A stretch of 64,000 nucleotides of DNA, from positions 124,001 to 188,000 of IMG/VR virus record IMGVR_UViG_3300049846_000628; one strand, given 5' to 3'. Source of the DNA: a virus. Below the pieces are notes generated by a model. The model saw only the letters and a program-made list of their open reading frames with translations, was not told the origin of the DNA and did no database searches. Of the stretch, positions 12,698 through 18,775 are shown piece after piece; positions within the stretch are counted from its first letter, which is position 1, and every line of letters begins with the position of its first letter. The translations under genes were made by a program, and so were the position numbers.

Positions 12698-12709
12698 ATA
12701 TAACGACAC

Positions 12710-12735
12710 TGTTATATCGTTTTATAATGATATAA
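12710..12735. repeat. Inverted repeat GTTATATC/GATATAAC
   Basis: A perfect 8-bp inverted repeat around GTTTTATAAT, with a third GTTATAT-type half site just to the left. It lies between two dispersed-repeat copies in DNA without a gene. It may be an operator or promoter region for the gene below 12605. Confidence 0.35.
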
Positions 12736-12738
12736 CGA

Positions 12739-12761
12739 GAGTCCAGTTATTCAAGTGTCAC
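12739..12761 (-). repeat. Dispersed repeat downstream of the 61-aa gene
   Basis: Minus strand GTGACACTTGAATAACTGGACTC, four bases after the stop of the gene at 12766-12951. Here the repeat follows the stop instead of spanning it. Confidence 0.5.
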
Positions 12762-12765
12762 ATTA

Positions 12766-12951
12766 TCAGAAGGGATCGATTTCCTTCGTGGTAGCATACA
12801 CTTCCTCATCACCTTCGAGTTCCAGTAACTCTTTCCAGTCCATATGTTCTACATCTAGATCATCATAACACATGATGTCTAGATTAACACGTACAAGGCG
12901 TTTCTGTACTAACATGGCGTCTAGATGTGTATGTGTACTAGATTGTATCAT
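12766..12951 (-). CDS. Small acidic protein, 61 aa
   Basis: ATG at 12951 overlaps the stop of the Tyr/Asp-rich gene as ATGA. The product begins basic (MIQSSTHTHLDAMLVQKRLV) and ends acidic (DWKELLELEGDEEVYATTKE). An internal ATG would give the acidic half alone (about 35 residues). No family recognised. Confidence 0.45.
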   Translation of the reverse strand: MIQSSTHTHLDAMLVQKRLVRVNLDIMCYDDLDVEHMDWKELLELEGDEEVYATTKEIDPF

Positions 12952-13255
12952 GCATAATGACGATACGCAAGATCTTGATAATCATGCGCGTCTCGTGCAT
13001 AGTCCTCGTCGAGATCCTGTGTATAATACTCGTCGAGATCCGCGTAATCGTTTGTGTATGTATAGTCGAGATCGTAGTCGTCGTACATAGCTCGTCGAGA
13101 TTGTGTGACTAGATGATTATAGCATGAATCTAGACTAGATGCAAGAACTAGATTTGGGGTCTAGACTAGATTATGATAATATATATGAGTTCTCGACTAG
13201 ATTTGTGTTGATATGATAATATAATGCTATTGTGATATCTCGACTAGATTTTATG
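12850..13255. repeat. CTAG-dense tract with CTAGA/CTCGTCGAGAT repeats
   Basis: About a dozen CTAG tetranucleotides in 400 bases, mostly as CTAGAT or TCTAGACTAGAT, plus three CTCGTCGAGAT copies and two CTCGACTAGATTT copies. CTAG is normally rare in bacteria and phages. The left part is translated in the Tyr/Asp-rich gene; 13089-13255 is non-coding. Confidence 0.55.
12948..13088 (-). CDS. Tyr/Asp-rich low-complexity protein, 46 aa
   Basis: ATG at 13086-13088 gives MYDDYDLDYTYTNDYADLDE, then YYTQDLDEDYARDAHDYQDL. The repeated Asp-Leu-Asp-Glu comes from GATCTCGACGAG units in the DNA. Either a genuine disordered acidic peptide or a by-product of the DNA repeats. The ATGA junction with the next gene supports translation. 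Confidence 0.45.
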   Translation of the reverse strand: MYDDYDLDYTYTNDYADLDEYYTQDLDEDYARDAHDYQDLAYRHYA

Positions 13256-13292
13256 AGAATTGTGTGCGTCTTGTGACCTTCTGCGCGGGGGG

Positions 13293-13321
13293 TTGACTTT
13301 GAGAGCTTCGTGTGTTATAAT
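13293..13321 (+). promoter_or_regulatory. Near-consensus sigma70 promoter facing right (TTGACT-17-TATAAT)
   Basis: TTGACT (13293-13298) and TATAAT (13316-13321) with a 17-base spacer. It points against all neighbouring genes and reads into the 11-mer array and the A+T-rich tract. No plus-strand gene follows for many kilobases, so its product is a non-coding RNA or a replication primer. Confidence 0.8.
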
Positions 13322-13348
13322 GCGCTCGCTAAGCTTGCATAAGGATCA

Positions 13349-13524
13349 GACATTTATAAGGTTTTAATGGGGTCTTTATAAGGTCTTTATAAGGTCTTTA
13401 TAAGGTCTTTATAAGGTCTTTATAAGGTCTTTATAAGGTCTTTATAAGGTCTTTATAAGGTCTTTATAAGGTTTTAATGGGGTTTTTATAAGGTTTTAAT
13501 GGGGTTTTAATGAGGTATTAAACA
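13349..13524. repeat. Tandem array of sixteen 11-mers
   Basis: Nine identical GGTCTTTATAA units (13371-13469) are flanked by seven degenerate units in the same 11-base register (GACATTTATAA and GGTTTTAATGG before; GGTTTTAATGG, GGTTTTTATAA, GGTTTTAATGG, GGTTTTAATGA and GGTATTAAACA after). Eleven bases is close to one helical turn, so all units present the same face to a bound protein. Non-coding on both strands. Confidence 0.9.
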
Positions 13525-13626
13525 GATAATATAAGCATATAACACTAACATTATACAACCGAATAAAAAACAATAATATATTTTTTAATATATTTTTTAA
13601 TTGATTTTAACCTTTTTTATTGATTT
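13525..13626. other. A+T-rich tract, possible DNA-unwinding element
   Basis: About 100 bases that are almost only A and T, with ATATATTTTTTAATATATTTTTTAATTG at 13576-13603. It lies between the 11-mer array and a small gene. Low melting stability next to a strong promoter and iteron-like repeats is the usual makeup of an origin. Confidence 0.45.
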
Positions 13627-13797
13627 TTATGCCTTTTGGAGGTTAGAAAGTTCGTGTTCTGCTCTTCTTTCTAACTCTCCGTGTACGTGTCTACGTTGTT
13701 GACGACTCGCAATCGCATTCTGTCTAGCACGGAACATTGAGAGTGAAGTTTGTGGAGCAGAAGGAATCTGTTCCATAAATTGTTGAAACGTTTTCAT
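13627..13797 (-). CDS. Small protein with MKTFQQF start, 56 aa
   Basis: ATG at 13795-13797. The N-terminus MKTFQQFMEQIPSAPQTSLS is followed by a basic Arg/Gln/His-rich part. Small proteins starting M-K-T-F-x-x-F are common in T4-like cyanophages, several of them probably head-associated, but I cannot assign this one. Confidence 0.65.
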   Translation of the reverse strand: MKTFQQFMEQIPSAPQTSLSMFRARQNAIASRQQRRHVHGELERRAEHELSNLQKA

Positions 13798-13832
13798 TCT
13801 CTATATAAGGACTGTATTGATCCTATTTATTT

Positions 13833-13982
13833 CTACAAGACAGGGATGATCTCACTATGAACATATCCTTGTTGTTGAATATGTTTCTCCCATAGAGTAG
13901 CATCTTCAATCGTATAGAAAGTTGCGATTTGTTTTGATTGTTTGTTCTTCTTGTTTTTGAGATAGATTACTTGGTAATTCAT
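13833..13982 (-). CDS. Conserved small protein, 49 aa
   Basis: MNYQVIYLKNKKNKQSKQIA, then FYTIEDATLWEKHIQQQGYV. A beta-strand/helix pattern resembling other short cyanophage proteins with a Y-x-I-E-D-A-x-x-W-E core. It overlaps the C-terminal part of the membrane protein gene by 77 bases in another frame. Confidence 0.65.
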   Translation of the reverse strand: MNYQVIYLKNKKNKQSKQIATFYTIEDATLWEKHIQQQGYVHSEIIPVL

Positions 13983-14175
13983 ACTGATAAATGATAATTG
14001 GTTTTGAATCATTCCAATGTCTGACTACACCTGCAATGATGAATCCATTGGTAATCAAATAGGAGAGAAAGATGACCGTTCGTATGATCGCAATAGTATC
14101 AGACTCTTTATCACACTTGGATGCTTTCTCTCCTAATGCTTTTGCCCACCATCTCCATACTGTCTTATTCTTCAT
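13906..14175 (-). CDS. Membrane protein, 89 aa
   Basis: A charged N-terminus (MKNKTVWRWWAKALGEKASK) precedes one hydrophobic segment, IIRTVIFLSYLITNGFIIAG (about residues 30-49), then a polar tail. The W-R-W-W-A-K-A-L-G start is familiar from cyanophage membrane proteins. The last 25 or so codons overlap the next gene, so the tail may be a recent extension caused by loss of an earlier stop. Confidence 0.7.
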   Translation of the reverse strand: MKNKTVWRWWAKALGEKASKCDKESDTIAIIRTVIFLSYLITNGFIIAGVVRHWNDSKPIIIYQYELPSNLSQKQEEQTIKTNRNFLYD

Positions 14176-14398
14176 AGATTGATTGCCTTGTTCGGATGTA
14201 CGTTAACTCTTTCCATTGATTCGCATAACACAAGACTAATAACCTTTCATTTTTATGAAGACGACAGGCTTCGTAGTTAATCTCATCTTTTGGTTTTGTT
14301 GCGACCTCGATTGTAATATACTGCTTATCAACGAAGTATATCCATCCTTCTACACCTTTAGTCCACGTTACATAATCATTTACCTTGGGAACATACAT
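14165..14398 (-). CDS. Conserved small protein, 77 aa
   Basis: MYVPKVNDYVTWTKGVEGWI, then YFVDKQYITIEVATKPKDEI. Beta-rich, SH3-like in pattern (short strands, Trp and Gly turns), with paired Cys later. Found in many cyanophages; no assigned role. Overlaps both neighbours by 11-19 bases. Confidence 0.7.
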   Translation of the reverse strand: MYVPKVNDYVTWTKGVEGWIYFVDKQYITIEVATKPKDEINYEACRLHKNERLLVLCYANQWKELTYIRTRQSIYEE

Positions 14399-14676
14399 TG
14401 CTCTAATGGAGTTAGATTTGGAATCATTGCAGAATAAGGTGTTGTATCATCAATACTCACACGCTTACCCACTGTCTTACTATTGACTGGGGAGAAGTAT
14501 TCTTTTGTTTTTGAATTGTAGAATCCCCAGATACAACGAACATCCCCACCAAGATTGTAGTCAAACTTACGATGATGTAGAATCCAGATTGCAACAATAT
14601 TACGTTTGAATGACTCAGTTTCATAACTATAACCTTGAGGTGCTTTGTGGGGGAATTCAGGAATCACGGACTGCAC
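14380..14676 (-). CDS. Conserved protein, 98 aa (GTG start)
   Basis: The GTG at 14674-14676 gives VQSVIPEFPHKAPQGYSYET, then FKRNIVAIWILHHRKFDYNL. It overlaps the upstream gene by 20 bases. Contains several His and Cys, but no clear metal site. Unknown. Confidence 0.65.
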   Translation of the reverse strand: MQSVIPEFPHKAPQGYSYETESFKRNIVAIWILHHRKFDYNLGGDVRCIWGFYNSKTKEYFSPVNSKTVGKRVSIDDTTPYSAMIPNLTPLEQCMFPR

Positions 14677-14818
14677 GGAGACGATTTGGATTATAACCTA
14701 AAGCAAGATATTGTTGAAGACGTGCATCACATTGCTCTTTGGTTAATTGCTTCGCATCCTCTTCAATCAATGCCCAACCATCCGTGTAAAATTCTTCAAT
14801 GCGATAGAGTTGATTCAC
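14657..14818 (-). CDS. Conserved small protein, 53 aa (GTG start)
   Basis: GTG at 14816-14818 overlaps the upstream stop as GTGA. The product reads NQLYRIEEFYTDGWALIEED, then AKQLTKEQCDARLQQYLALG, a pattern I associate with a short cyanophage family (Y-R-I-E-E-x-x-T-x-G-W). It ends inside the next gene. Confidence 0.65.
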   Translation of the reverse strand: MNQLYRIEEFYTDGWALIEEDAKQLTKEQCDARLQQYLALGYNPNRLRAVRDS

Positions 14819-15045
14819 GTTGTAAATGCCTCCAGAAGACCAGATCCAAATTCATCTACCAGTGCGAACTTTTGTGCATTGACCACTCTTTCCATAATGC
14901 GATCAGTATACCGATCATCAAAAGACTGTTCGTTAGAAAGAATCTCAAATGCTTCAGTATCAGACTCAGCAATTAGATTAATCAGACCACCGTATTCAGA
15001 AGAAGGAAACGGCACCCAGTAATCAACAATGTACAGATATTTCAT
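14815..15045 (-). CDS. Conserved small protein, 76 aa
   Basis: MKYLYIVDYWVPFPSSEYGG, then LINLIAESDTEAFEILSNEQ. Alpha/beta pattern, soluble, acidic. Common in cyanophage early regions, function unknown. Confidence 0.65.
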   Translation of the reverse strand: MKYLYIVDYWVPFPSSEYGGLINLIAESDTEAFEILSNEQSFDDRYTDRIMERVVNAQKFALVDEFGSGLLEAFTT

Positions 15046-15055
15046 CGTTTGTGTT

Positions 15056-15241
15056 TTAGGACTCCTTCATTTTAGATTGTTTGTGAGCATTTGTCAAGCA
15101 GCTGAGTTGTCTCTCAATCTCATACTTAATCGGCAGTAGATGAGAAGAAAAGAATCCAGCATACTCTCCATCTTGTAGCAAACTGTAGATGTTCTCAGTT
15201 TGCATTAATGCAAAATTTAACTTCATTCTCCGATCCATCAT
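15056..15241 (-). CDS. Conserved small protein, 61 aa
   Basis: MMDRRMKLNFALMQTENIYS, then LLQDGEYAGFFSSHLLPIKY. Helical; coupled to the upstream gene by a TGATG overlap. Not recognised. Confidence 0.6.
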   Translation of the reverse strand: MMDRRMKLNFALMQTENIYSLLQDGEYAGFFSSHLLPIKYEIERQLSCLTNAHKQSKMKES

Positions 15242-15420
15242 ACAAACTCCTGAATATAATACTCAACCGATACATCAAGTTTTTTGGCTTGCTTCTCATA
15301 AAAACGTTTCGTGTATTGTTTTGCTTCACCCCATTGCTGATAAGAATGAATCTCCATCTCAGAGTGCTTCATAAAATCTTCAAAAGCATTCATAAATTGT
15401 TTGATGTCTTCGTCGTTCAT
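15238..15420 (-). CDS. Small protein ending YYIQEFV, 60 aa
   Basis: The ATG at 15418-15420 is fused to the upstream stop (TAATG) and gives MNDEDIKQFMNAFEDFMKHS. The C-terminus EYYIQEFV matches the gene at 12459, so the two share a family. Confidence 0.6.
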   Translation of the reverse strand: MNDEDIKQFMNAFEDFMKHSEMEIHSYQQWGEAKQYTKRFYEKQAKKLDVSVEYYIQEFV

Positions 15421-15563
15421 TAGTCTACAGGGCAATGAGGATGATCACTGGATTTAACACAAGCATCATAAGACTTCATCAGTTTAGCATCACGCTCAAT
15501 TAGAAATACATTCCAACCGATCATCAATCCAAACAGAATCAAGAAAACATAAGGGAACTTCAT
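15420..15563 (-). CDS. Small single-span membrane protein, 47 aa
   Basis: MKFPYVFLILFGLMIGWNVF forms a hydrophobic anchor at the very N-terminus, then a polar segment with two Cys. Start fused to the upstream stop (TGATG). Confidence 0.6.
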   Translation of the reverse strand: MKFPYVFLILFGLMIGWNVFLIERDAKLMKSYDACVKSSDHPHCPVD

Positions 15564-15811
15564 CAGCAGGCACCTTGCATAACGTTGTACTCTTGTACCA
15601 GATCAATGTTATCACCAGTGATCAGATAATCCAGCGCCAGACGCTCATCAATCTCACGCTGAGCATCCTTTTTGCTGATGCACTTGCGGGAGATGGTATC
15701 CACACCCTTCCAAGAAAGAACCTTGAGAGTGTAGTTGGAACAATCAGCAATCGGATAGAAACCAACCAGCATCGTGCCGTCTTTGGACTGGAGAGTGGGG
15801 AAGTCAATCAT
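15563..15811 (-). CDS. Conserved small protein, 82 aa
   Basis: MIDFPTLQSKDGTMLVGFYP, then SKKDAQREIDERLALDYLIT. Beta strands followed by a helix. A TATAAT box (15837-15842) lies 25 bases upstream; the leader contains an alternative ATG (ATGCCCCCC) in another frame. Confidence 0.65.
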   Translation of the reverse strand: MIDFPTLQSKDGTMLVGFYPIADCSNYTLKVLSWKGVDTISRKCISKKDAQREIDERLALDYLITGDNIDLVQEYNVMQGAC

Positions 15812-15836
15812 TGGGGGGCATCCCGATTACCTTTGT

Positions 15837-15842
15837 ATTATA
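15837..15842 (-). promoter_or_regulatory. -10 box TATAAT
   Basis: Minus-strand CTATAATACAAAGG upstream of the 82-residue gene; perfect hexamer, no clear -35. Confidence 0.55.
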
Positions 15843-15844
15843 GG

Positions 15845-16048
15845 TCAGAAGGACGGCACCACGTCGTTGCGGAGGACAGTTCCGGATCTGTCCATTCGCT
15901 CAAAGACCGTGTAAAGTTTGTTATACAGTGCAGGAACACTTCCATATTCCCGTGCGATTTGATATTCATCACGAAGGTCTAAGGTCTGCAATGCAGATAG
16001 AATTACACCAATTTCGTGAACATTCAGTTGTAAAGTCGTTTCAGTCAT
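15845..16048 (-). CDS. Small helical protein, 67 aa
   Basis: Start MTETTLQLNVHEIGVILSAL at 16046-16048. Resembles a short family beginning with a beta strand and the helix H-E-(I/L)-x-x-I-L-x-A-L. Its stop lies immediately before the -10 box of the following gene. Confidence 0.6.
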   Translation of the reverse strand: MTETTLQLNVHEIGVILSALQTLDLRDEYQIAREYGSVPALYNKLYTVFERMDRSGTVLRNDVVPSF

Positions 16049-16053
16049 TGTTA

Positions 16054-16407
16054 TCAGTCCCAAGAAACATTTTCAAGAAGAACACCAGGCATTACATAAG
16101 TCCAGCCAGTTCCACCAGGTTTGTAATCCCATTTGTATTCATATTTGTTATGACTATCCCAAGTCATATATCCTTTCTCTTTATCAAACCTACCCTTAAT
16201 GGTCAGAGCAAATCTGTTAGAGAAGATATTGCGAGTACGAAGCGCACCGCTCTTTTCACGAGTTTCAATCACAACACAAGTATCCTCATAGAATTCAGTA
16301 CCAGACTCAATTCCACAGGCAGTTTCATAACGAAACGGACGATAGGCATCTTGTGCAAGTGCAGGAGACGCAAGAAGGAAAAAAGAAAGAAAAATAGATT
16401 TCATCAT
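16054..16407 (-). CDS. Secreted/periplasmic protein, 117 aa
   Basis: A clear signal peptide: MMKSIFLSFFLLASPALAQD with a Lys, a hydrophobic core and an Ala-x-Ala site near residue 19. The mature part has two Cys (ACGIES, DTCVVIE) that could form a disulphide, and is beta-rich. Exported proteins are unusual among early phage genes; a role at the host envelope is plausible but unproven. Confidence 0.75.
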   Translation of the reverse strand: MMKSIFLSFFLLASPALAQDAYRPFRYETACGIESGTEFYEDTCVVIETREKSGALRTRNIFSNRFALTIKGRFDKEKGYMTWDSHNKYEYKWDYKPGGTGWTYVMPGVLLENVSWD

Positions 16408-16442
16408 CTGTGAATCTGCTTGTGTCGGTTAGTGACCTTCAT

Positions 16443-16448
16443 ATTATA
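16443..16448 (-). promoter_or_regulatory. -10 box TATAAT of the secreted-protein gene
   Basis: Minus-strand CAGTATAATATGAAGG, 35 bases upstream of the ATG; it overlaps the end of the metallopeptidase gene. Confidence 0.55.
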
Positions 16449-16920
16449 CTGCCTGCGTCAAGCGGTTGGGGAAGAATTGTACCACTTCTGGAACTGGTAC
16501 ATTCAGTTCGTCAAACAAATACTCAACATATAAGGTTTCTTCCTGTTCCCGTGCTTCAATTTCGTGTGGTTGCATCCAATAGTCCATATCTTCCACACAT
16601 TCTTTACCATAACACATTTTTCCACGTCGGAGTCGCAGCGAACCGACCACCCACTGTCGCAGGTGCGTCAGTTCGTGCAAAAGAGTTTTTATATACAACT
16701 CATCATCCATATAGGTATTCAATTCAATCAGAAAGTGACGGGGACGATAGGTTTCACCTACAACGTCACAATATCCATAAACCTGCTCACGATTCAAACC
16801 ACGATGCACAATATCAACTTGAATCTTATGCCGTGGAAAGAAACGATTCAGAAACCAAGCGGTAACATCCTCACAGACCCGCTTGCGATAACCATATCCA
16901 GTGTGCGTAATGTAAGACAT
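16444..16920 (-). CDS. SprT-like zinc metallopeptidase
   Basis: A 158-residue protein with the zinc signature His82-Glu-x-x-His86 (LLHELTHLRQW) and a third possible ligand in the His/Glu-rich MQPHEIEARE segment. The N-terminal half matches the small SprT/Wss1-type fold (FFPRHKIQVDIVHRGLNREQ, then YGYCDVV). The start MSYITHTGYG at 16918-16920 is preferred over an upstream alternative. Cellular SprT proteins degrade DNA-crosslinked proteins; the phage target is not known. Confidence 0.75.
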   Translation of the reverse strand: MSYITHTGYGYRKRVCEDVTAWFLNRFFPRHKIQVDIVHRGLNREQVYGYCDVVGETYRPRHFLIELNTYMDDELYIKTLLHELTHLRQWVVGSLRLRRGKMCYGKECVEDMDYWMQPHEIEAREQEETLYVEYLFDELNVPVPEVVQFFPNRLTQAV

Positions 16921-16982
16921 TGACCCCAGTGCAAAAACCAAATGAACGCAGAAACAAACAGGAGTTTTTCTTTAGCAGTCAT
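16848..16982 (-). CDS. Possible small membrane protein, 44 aa
   Basis: ATG at 16980-16982 follows the upstream stop by two bases and gives MTAKEKLLFVSAFIWFLHWG, a credible membrane anchor. The frame then overlaps the metallopeptidase gene by 73 bases. Tight spacing to the upstream gene supports it; the long overlap argues against. Confidence 0.4.
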   Translation of the reverse strand: MTAKEKLLFVSAFIWFLHWGQCLTLRTLDMVIASGSVRMLPLGF

Positions 16983-16984
16983 AA

Positions 16985-17425
16985 TCAACGGGCATACAAA
17001 TATTGCCCGCTCCAATCTGCGTGTTGGAACAACCATTCACGCTGCTCAATGATGCGAAGGTCATAACGAACACCTTTCGCAGGAGCTTTGAACGATGCAG
17101 ACTTATACACTTGACCAGTCTGCTTATCCACAAAAGCGTGGACAGAGCGAGAACCATTGGCGACCATAATGATTTTGTGATACTTACGACCCGTTTCAGG
17201 GTAGAACTCATAACCACAAATACCCTCTTTCAGTTTAGCAATCTGCTTTTGATGATACTCGTGAGTATCAGCATCATCTACAAACTTTTGATGAGATTTG
17301 ATGCTATACTCAATGAAGTTCTGGCGCAGCGCCTCACAGAGGGCATAGGTGTGACCCAGAACTGCCTCTGCGATGTTCTTCCGTGCCTCTGCTTGGGCGG
17401 AGTATTCAGCGAAGGTGGTCGTCAT
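16985..17425 (-). CDS. Conserved protein, 146 aa
   Basis: The start MTTTFAEYSAQAEARKNIAE at 17423-17425 follows a TATAAT box by 21 bases. The middle reads GYEFYPETGRKYHKIIMVAN, then RSVHAFVDKQTGQVYKSASF, a beta-hairpin domain with the pattern V-H-A-F-V-D-x-x-T-G-x-V-(Y/F)-K seen in small phage proteins of unknown role. Confidence 0.7.
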   Translation of the reverse strand: MTTTFAEYSAQAEARKNIAEAVLGHTYALCEALRQNFIEYSIKSHQKFVDDADTHEYHQKQIAKLKEGICGYEFYPETGRKYHKIIMVANGSRSVHAFVDKQTGQVYKSASFKAPAKGVRYDLRIIEQREWLFQHADWSGQYLYAR

Positions 17426-17446
17426 TGCTTGGTTGCGTATGTGCTT

Positions 17447-17452
17447 ATTATA
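17447..17452 (-). promoter_or_regulatory. -10 box TATAAT of the 146-aa gene
   Basis: Minus-strand GCTATAATAAGCAC, perfect hexamer, directly after the G/C-rich end of the 41-residue gene. Confidence 0.6.
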
Positions 17453-17478
17453 GCGGCACCTAGGCACCGCTCAGGAGG

Positions 17479-17604
17479 TCAGTAGACCAGTTCCTCATCT
17501 GGCACCCAGTAGTCATCAGAACTCATATATCCCATCCAATCTGAAGGTTCGGACCCATAGATTTCAATTTCCCGCAGTTCATCAATCAGCTCAGATAGAT
17601 CCAT
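17479..17604 (-). CDS. Small acidic protein, 41 aa
   Basis: MDLSELIDELREIEIYGSEP, then SDWMGYMSSDDYWVPDEELV. Own TATACT box 25 bases upstream. The 3' end (TGCCAGATGAGGAACTGG) resembles the dispersed repeat. Confidence 0.6.
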   Translation of the reverse strand: MDLSELIDELREIEIYGSEPSDWMGYMSSDDYWVPDEELVY

Positions 17605-17628
17605 TGTGAGTTCCTCAGTTACTTGAAT

Positions 17629-17634
17629 AGTATA
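17629..17634 (-). promoter_or_regulatory. -10 box TATACT of the 41-aa gene
   Basis: Minus-strand GCTATACTATTCAAG; the leader then contains AACTGAGG-like repeat sequence. Confidence 0.55.
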
Positions 17635-17639
17635 GCAGA

Positions 17640-18056
17640 TCAGACTGCTAAAGCACCAGAGGGAATTTCAACAACTTCAGGAAGTTTTTGTTCATAGCAA
17701 TTCATATTGTAGCAAACCCACTCACCGTTGCGGAAGACATAGTGATACTCTTCACCATTCTCAGGGAGCAGATACTCTGCAAGGTCAGCATCAAGACGCG
17801 GGGGGCAATCTTCACCACGCTCGGAATAGTATTGAGGACCATATTCCTGTGCTTTGGTCTCACTATTCCAGCGGTCTTCAGTCCAGCAGGAGGACATATC
17901 ACCACCATCAATCAGTTCTGCAACTTTATCTTTGGTGTTATAGTGAGTCTTCAGGATACGACCCAGCCAAGACTCATACGAGTCCCAATGATGATAAACC
18001 GAAAGAATAGACCCATCAGAGAGTTCAATTCCGATACGACCACGAGTAGCGATGAT
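17640..18056 (-). CDS. Conserved phage protein, about 138 aa, with an apparent ATC start
   Basis: The first ATG in frame (17895-17897) would give only 85 residues, but the frame runs on upstream without a break for 53 codons of convincing protein: IIATRGRIGIELSDGSILSV, then YHHWDSYESWLGRILKTHYN. That segment is a familiar phage/bacterial domain whose members normally begin M-(I/F)-x-T-R-x-R-I-G-I. A TATAAT box lies 24 bases upstream, at the spacing seen for other genes here, and places the start at ATC. Either ATC is used or a substitution destroyed the ATG. Confidence 0.65.
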   Translation of the reverse strand: MIATRGRIGIELSDGSILSVYHHWDSYESWLGRILKTHYNTKDKVAELIDGGDMSSCWTEDRWNSETKAQEYGPQYYSERGEDCPPRLDADLAEYLLPENGEEYHYVFRNGEWVCYNMNCYEQKLPEVVEIPSGALAV

Positions 18057-18079
18057 AGGTGCCTCAAATCAACAAATAT

Positions 18080-18085
18080 ATTATA
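18080..18085 (-). promoter_or_regulatory. -10 box TATAAT ahead of the ATC-start gene
   Basis: Minus-strand CCCTATAATATATTTG. The TAA inside this box also ends the GIY-YIG gene. Confidence 0.6.
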
Positions 18086-18680
18086 GGGTGTCCTGCTCCC
18101 GCTTGGATGGTGCTTGTGACAGTTTCTGAACTGCCACAATGTCCTTATATGTTTTCCTGTCCCCAGCAATAATTCCTCTAATTTTAGAAGGACAATAATT
18201 TCTTTCCTCACAAAATTTGGATAAATGATCAACTATAATTACTTCTCCAGATTGAAGTGTAATCTCATATGTTTTTCTTCTACTTTCCAACCATTTTTTA
18301 TTTTGACTTCGTTTTTTTATTCCTTCAAGATAATTTTCTCTATGAGAGTTCATAATATTATTTTCTTTCATTCTTTGTCTCAATATTTCTTTATTTTTTT
18401 GAGAGACAAGTAATCCACTATTACCTTCCCCACCATTACTCTTGTTCCTTAATATTCCAGTTCGCAAATCCTTCCTACCAAACACAGCAATCATATAGAT
18501 TTCGTGTCTAAATGCTTCTTGTTCGGTAAGATTACATTTAAGATATATTCTTTTAGTTTTATCTTTGGGAGGTTTTGTTGGTCTTCCAGTTGTATCGTTT
18601 ATTCTATCCCCCTTCCCCTTACCAATATAATAAGGAGTTCCATCTTCACGCAAGTAAGCGTAAGTGTAATAGTTATTCAT
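18081..18680 (-). CDS. GIY-YIG homing endonuclease
   Basis: A 199-residue free-standing endonuclease. The N-terminus YYTYAYLREDGTPYYIGKGK supplies the GIY-YIG core (Tyr-Tyr-Thr-Tyr in place of GIY, then YYIGKG); later Arg and Glu (RHEIYMIAVFG) complete the site. The remainder is Lys/Arg-rich with a NUMOD-like C-terminal helix-turn-helix (LSKFCEERNYCPSKIRGI). ATG at 18678-18680 is chosen because the hairpin-late-promoter leader ends there. Its last 15 or so codons run through a dispersed-repeat copy and stop within the next gene's -10 box, so the tail was acquired at the insertion site. Confidence 0.88.
   Translation of the reverse strand: MNNYYTYAYLREDGTPYYIGKGKGDRINDTTGRPTKPPKDKTKRIYLKCNLTEQEAFRHEIYMIAVFGRKDLRTGILRNKSNGGEGNSGLLVSQKNKEILRQRMKENNIMNSHRENYLEGIKKRSQNKKWLESRRKTYEITLQSGEVIIVDHLSKFCEERNYCPSKIRGIIAGDRKTYKDIVAVQKLSQAPSKREQDTL
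18113..18137 (-). repeat. Dispersed repeat inside the endonuclease tail
   Basis: Minus strand GTGGCAGTTCAGAAACTGTCACAAG, a nearly perfect hairpin, here translated as part of the endonuclease C-terminus. Confidence 0.6.
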
Positions 18681-18686
18681 TCTTGT

Positions 18687-18766
18687 CTTAAAAGTCGCAA
18701 TAATATTTATATTAAAAGAGGGACATTTCTGTCCCCCCAACTTTGCTTTTAGATGCGACTCCTAAG
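18687..18766 (-). promoter_or_regulatory. Inverted repeat enclosing a late promoter (endonuclease leader)
   Basis: Arms CTTAAAAGTCGCA (18687-18699) and TGCGACTCCTAAG (18754-18766) pair over 13 positions counting two G-T pairs. Between them lie GGGACA-GAAA-TGTCCC with a T-run (18720-18735) and the late box TATAAATA (18704-18711). The 3' arm ends six bases before the endonuclease ATG. Confidence 0.7.
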
Positions 18767-18775
18767 CATCAATAT

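Noticed and set aside
12455-12709. 84-residue minus-strand frame
   Set aside because: It overlaps the acidic 48-residue gene in another frame, crosses the dispersed repeat and has a basic/hydrophobic shadow-like composition.
13349-13524. CRISPR array
   Set aside because: The repeat unit is only 11 bases, units are directly adjacent with no unique spacers, and no cas genes are present.
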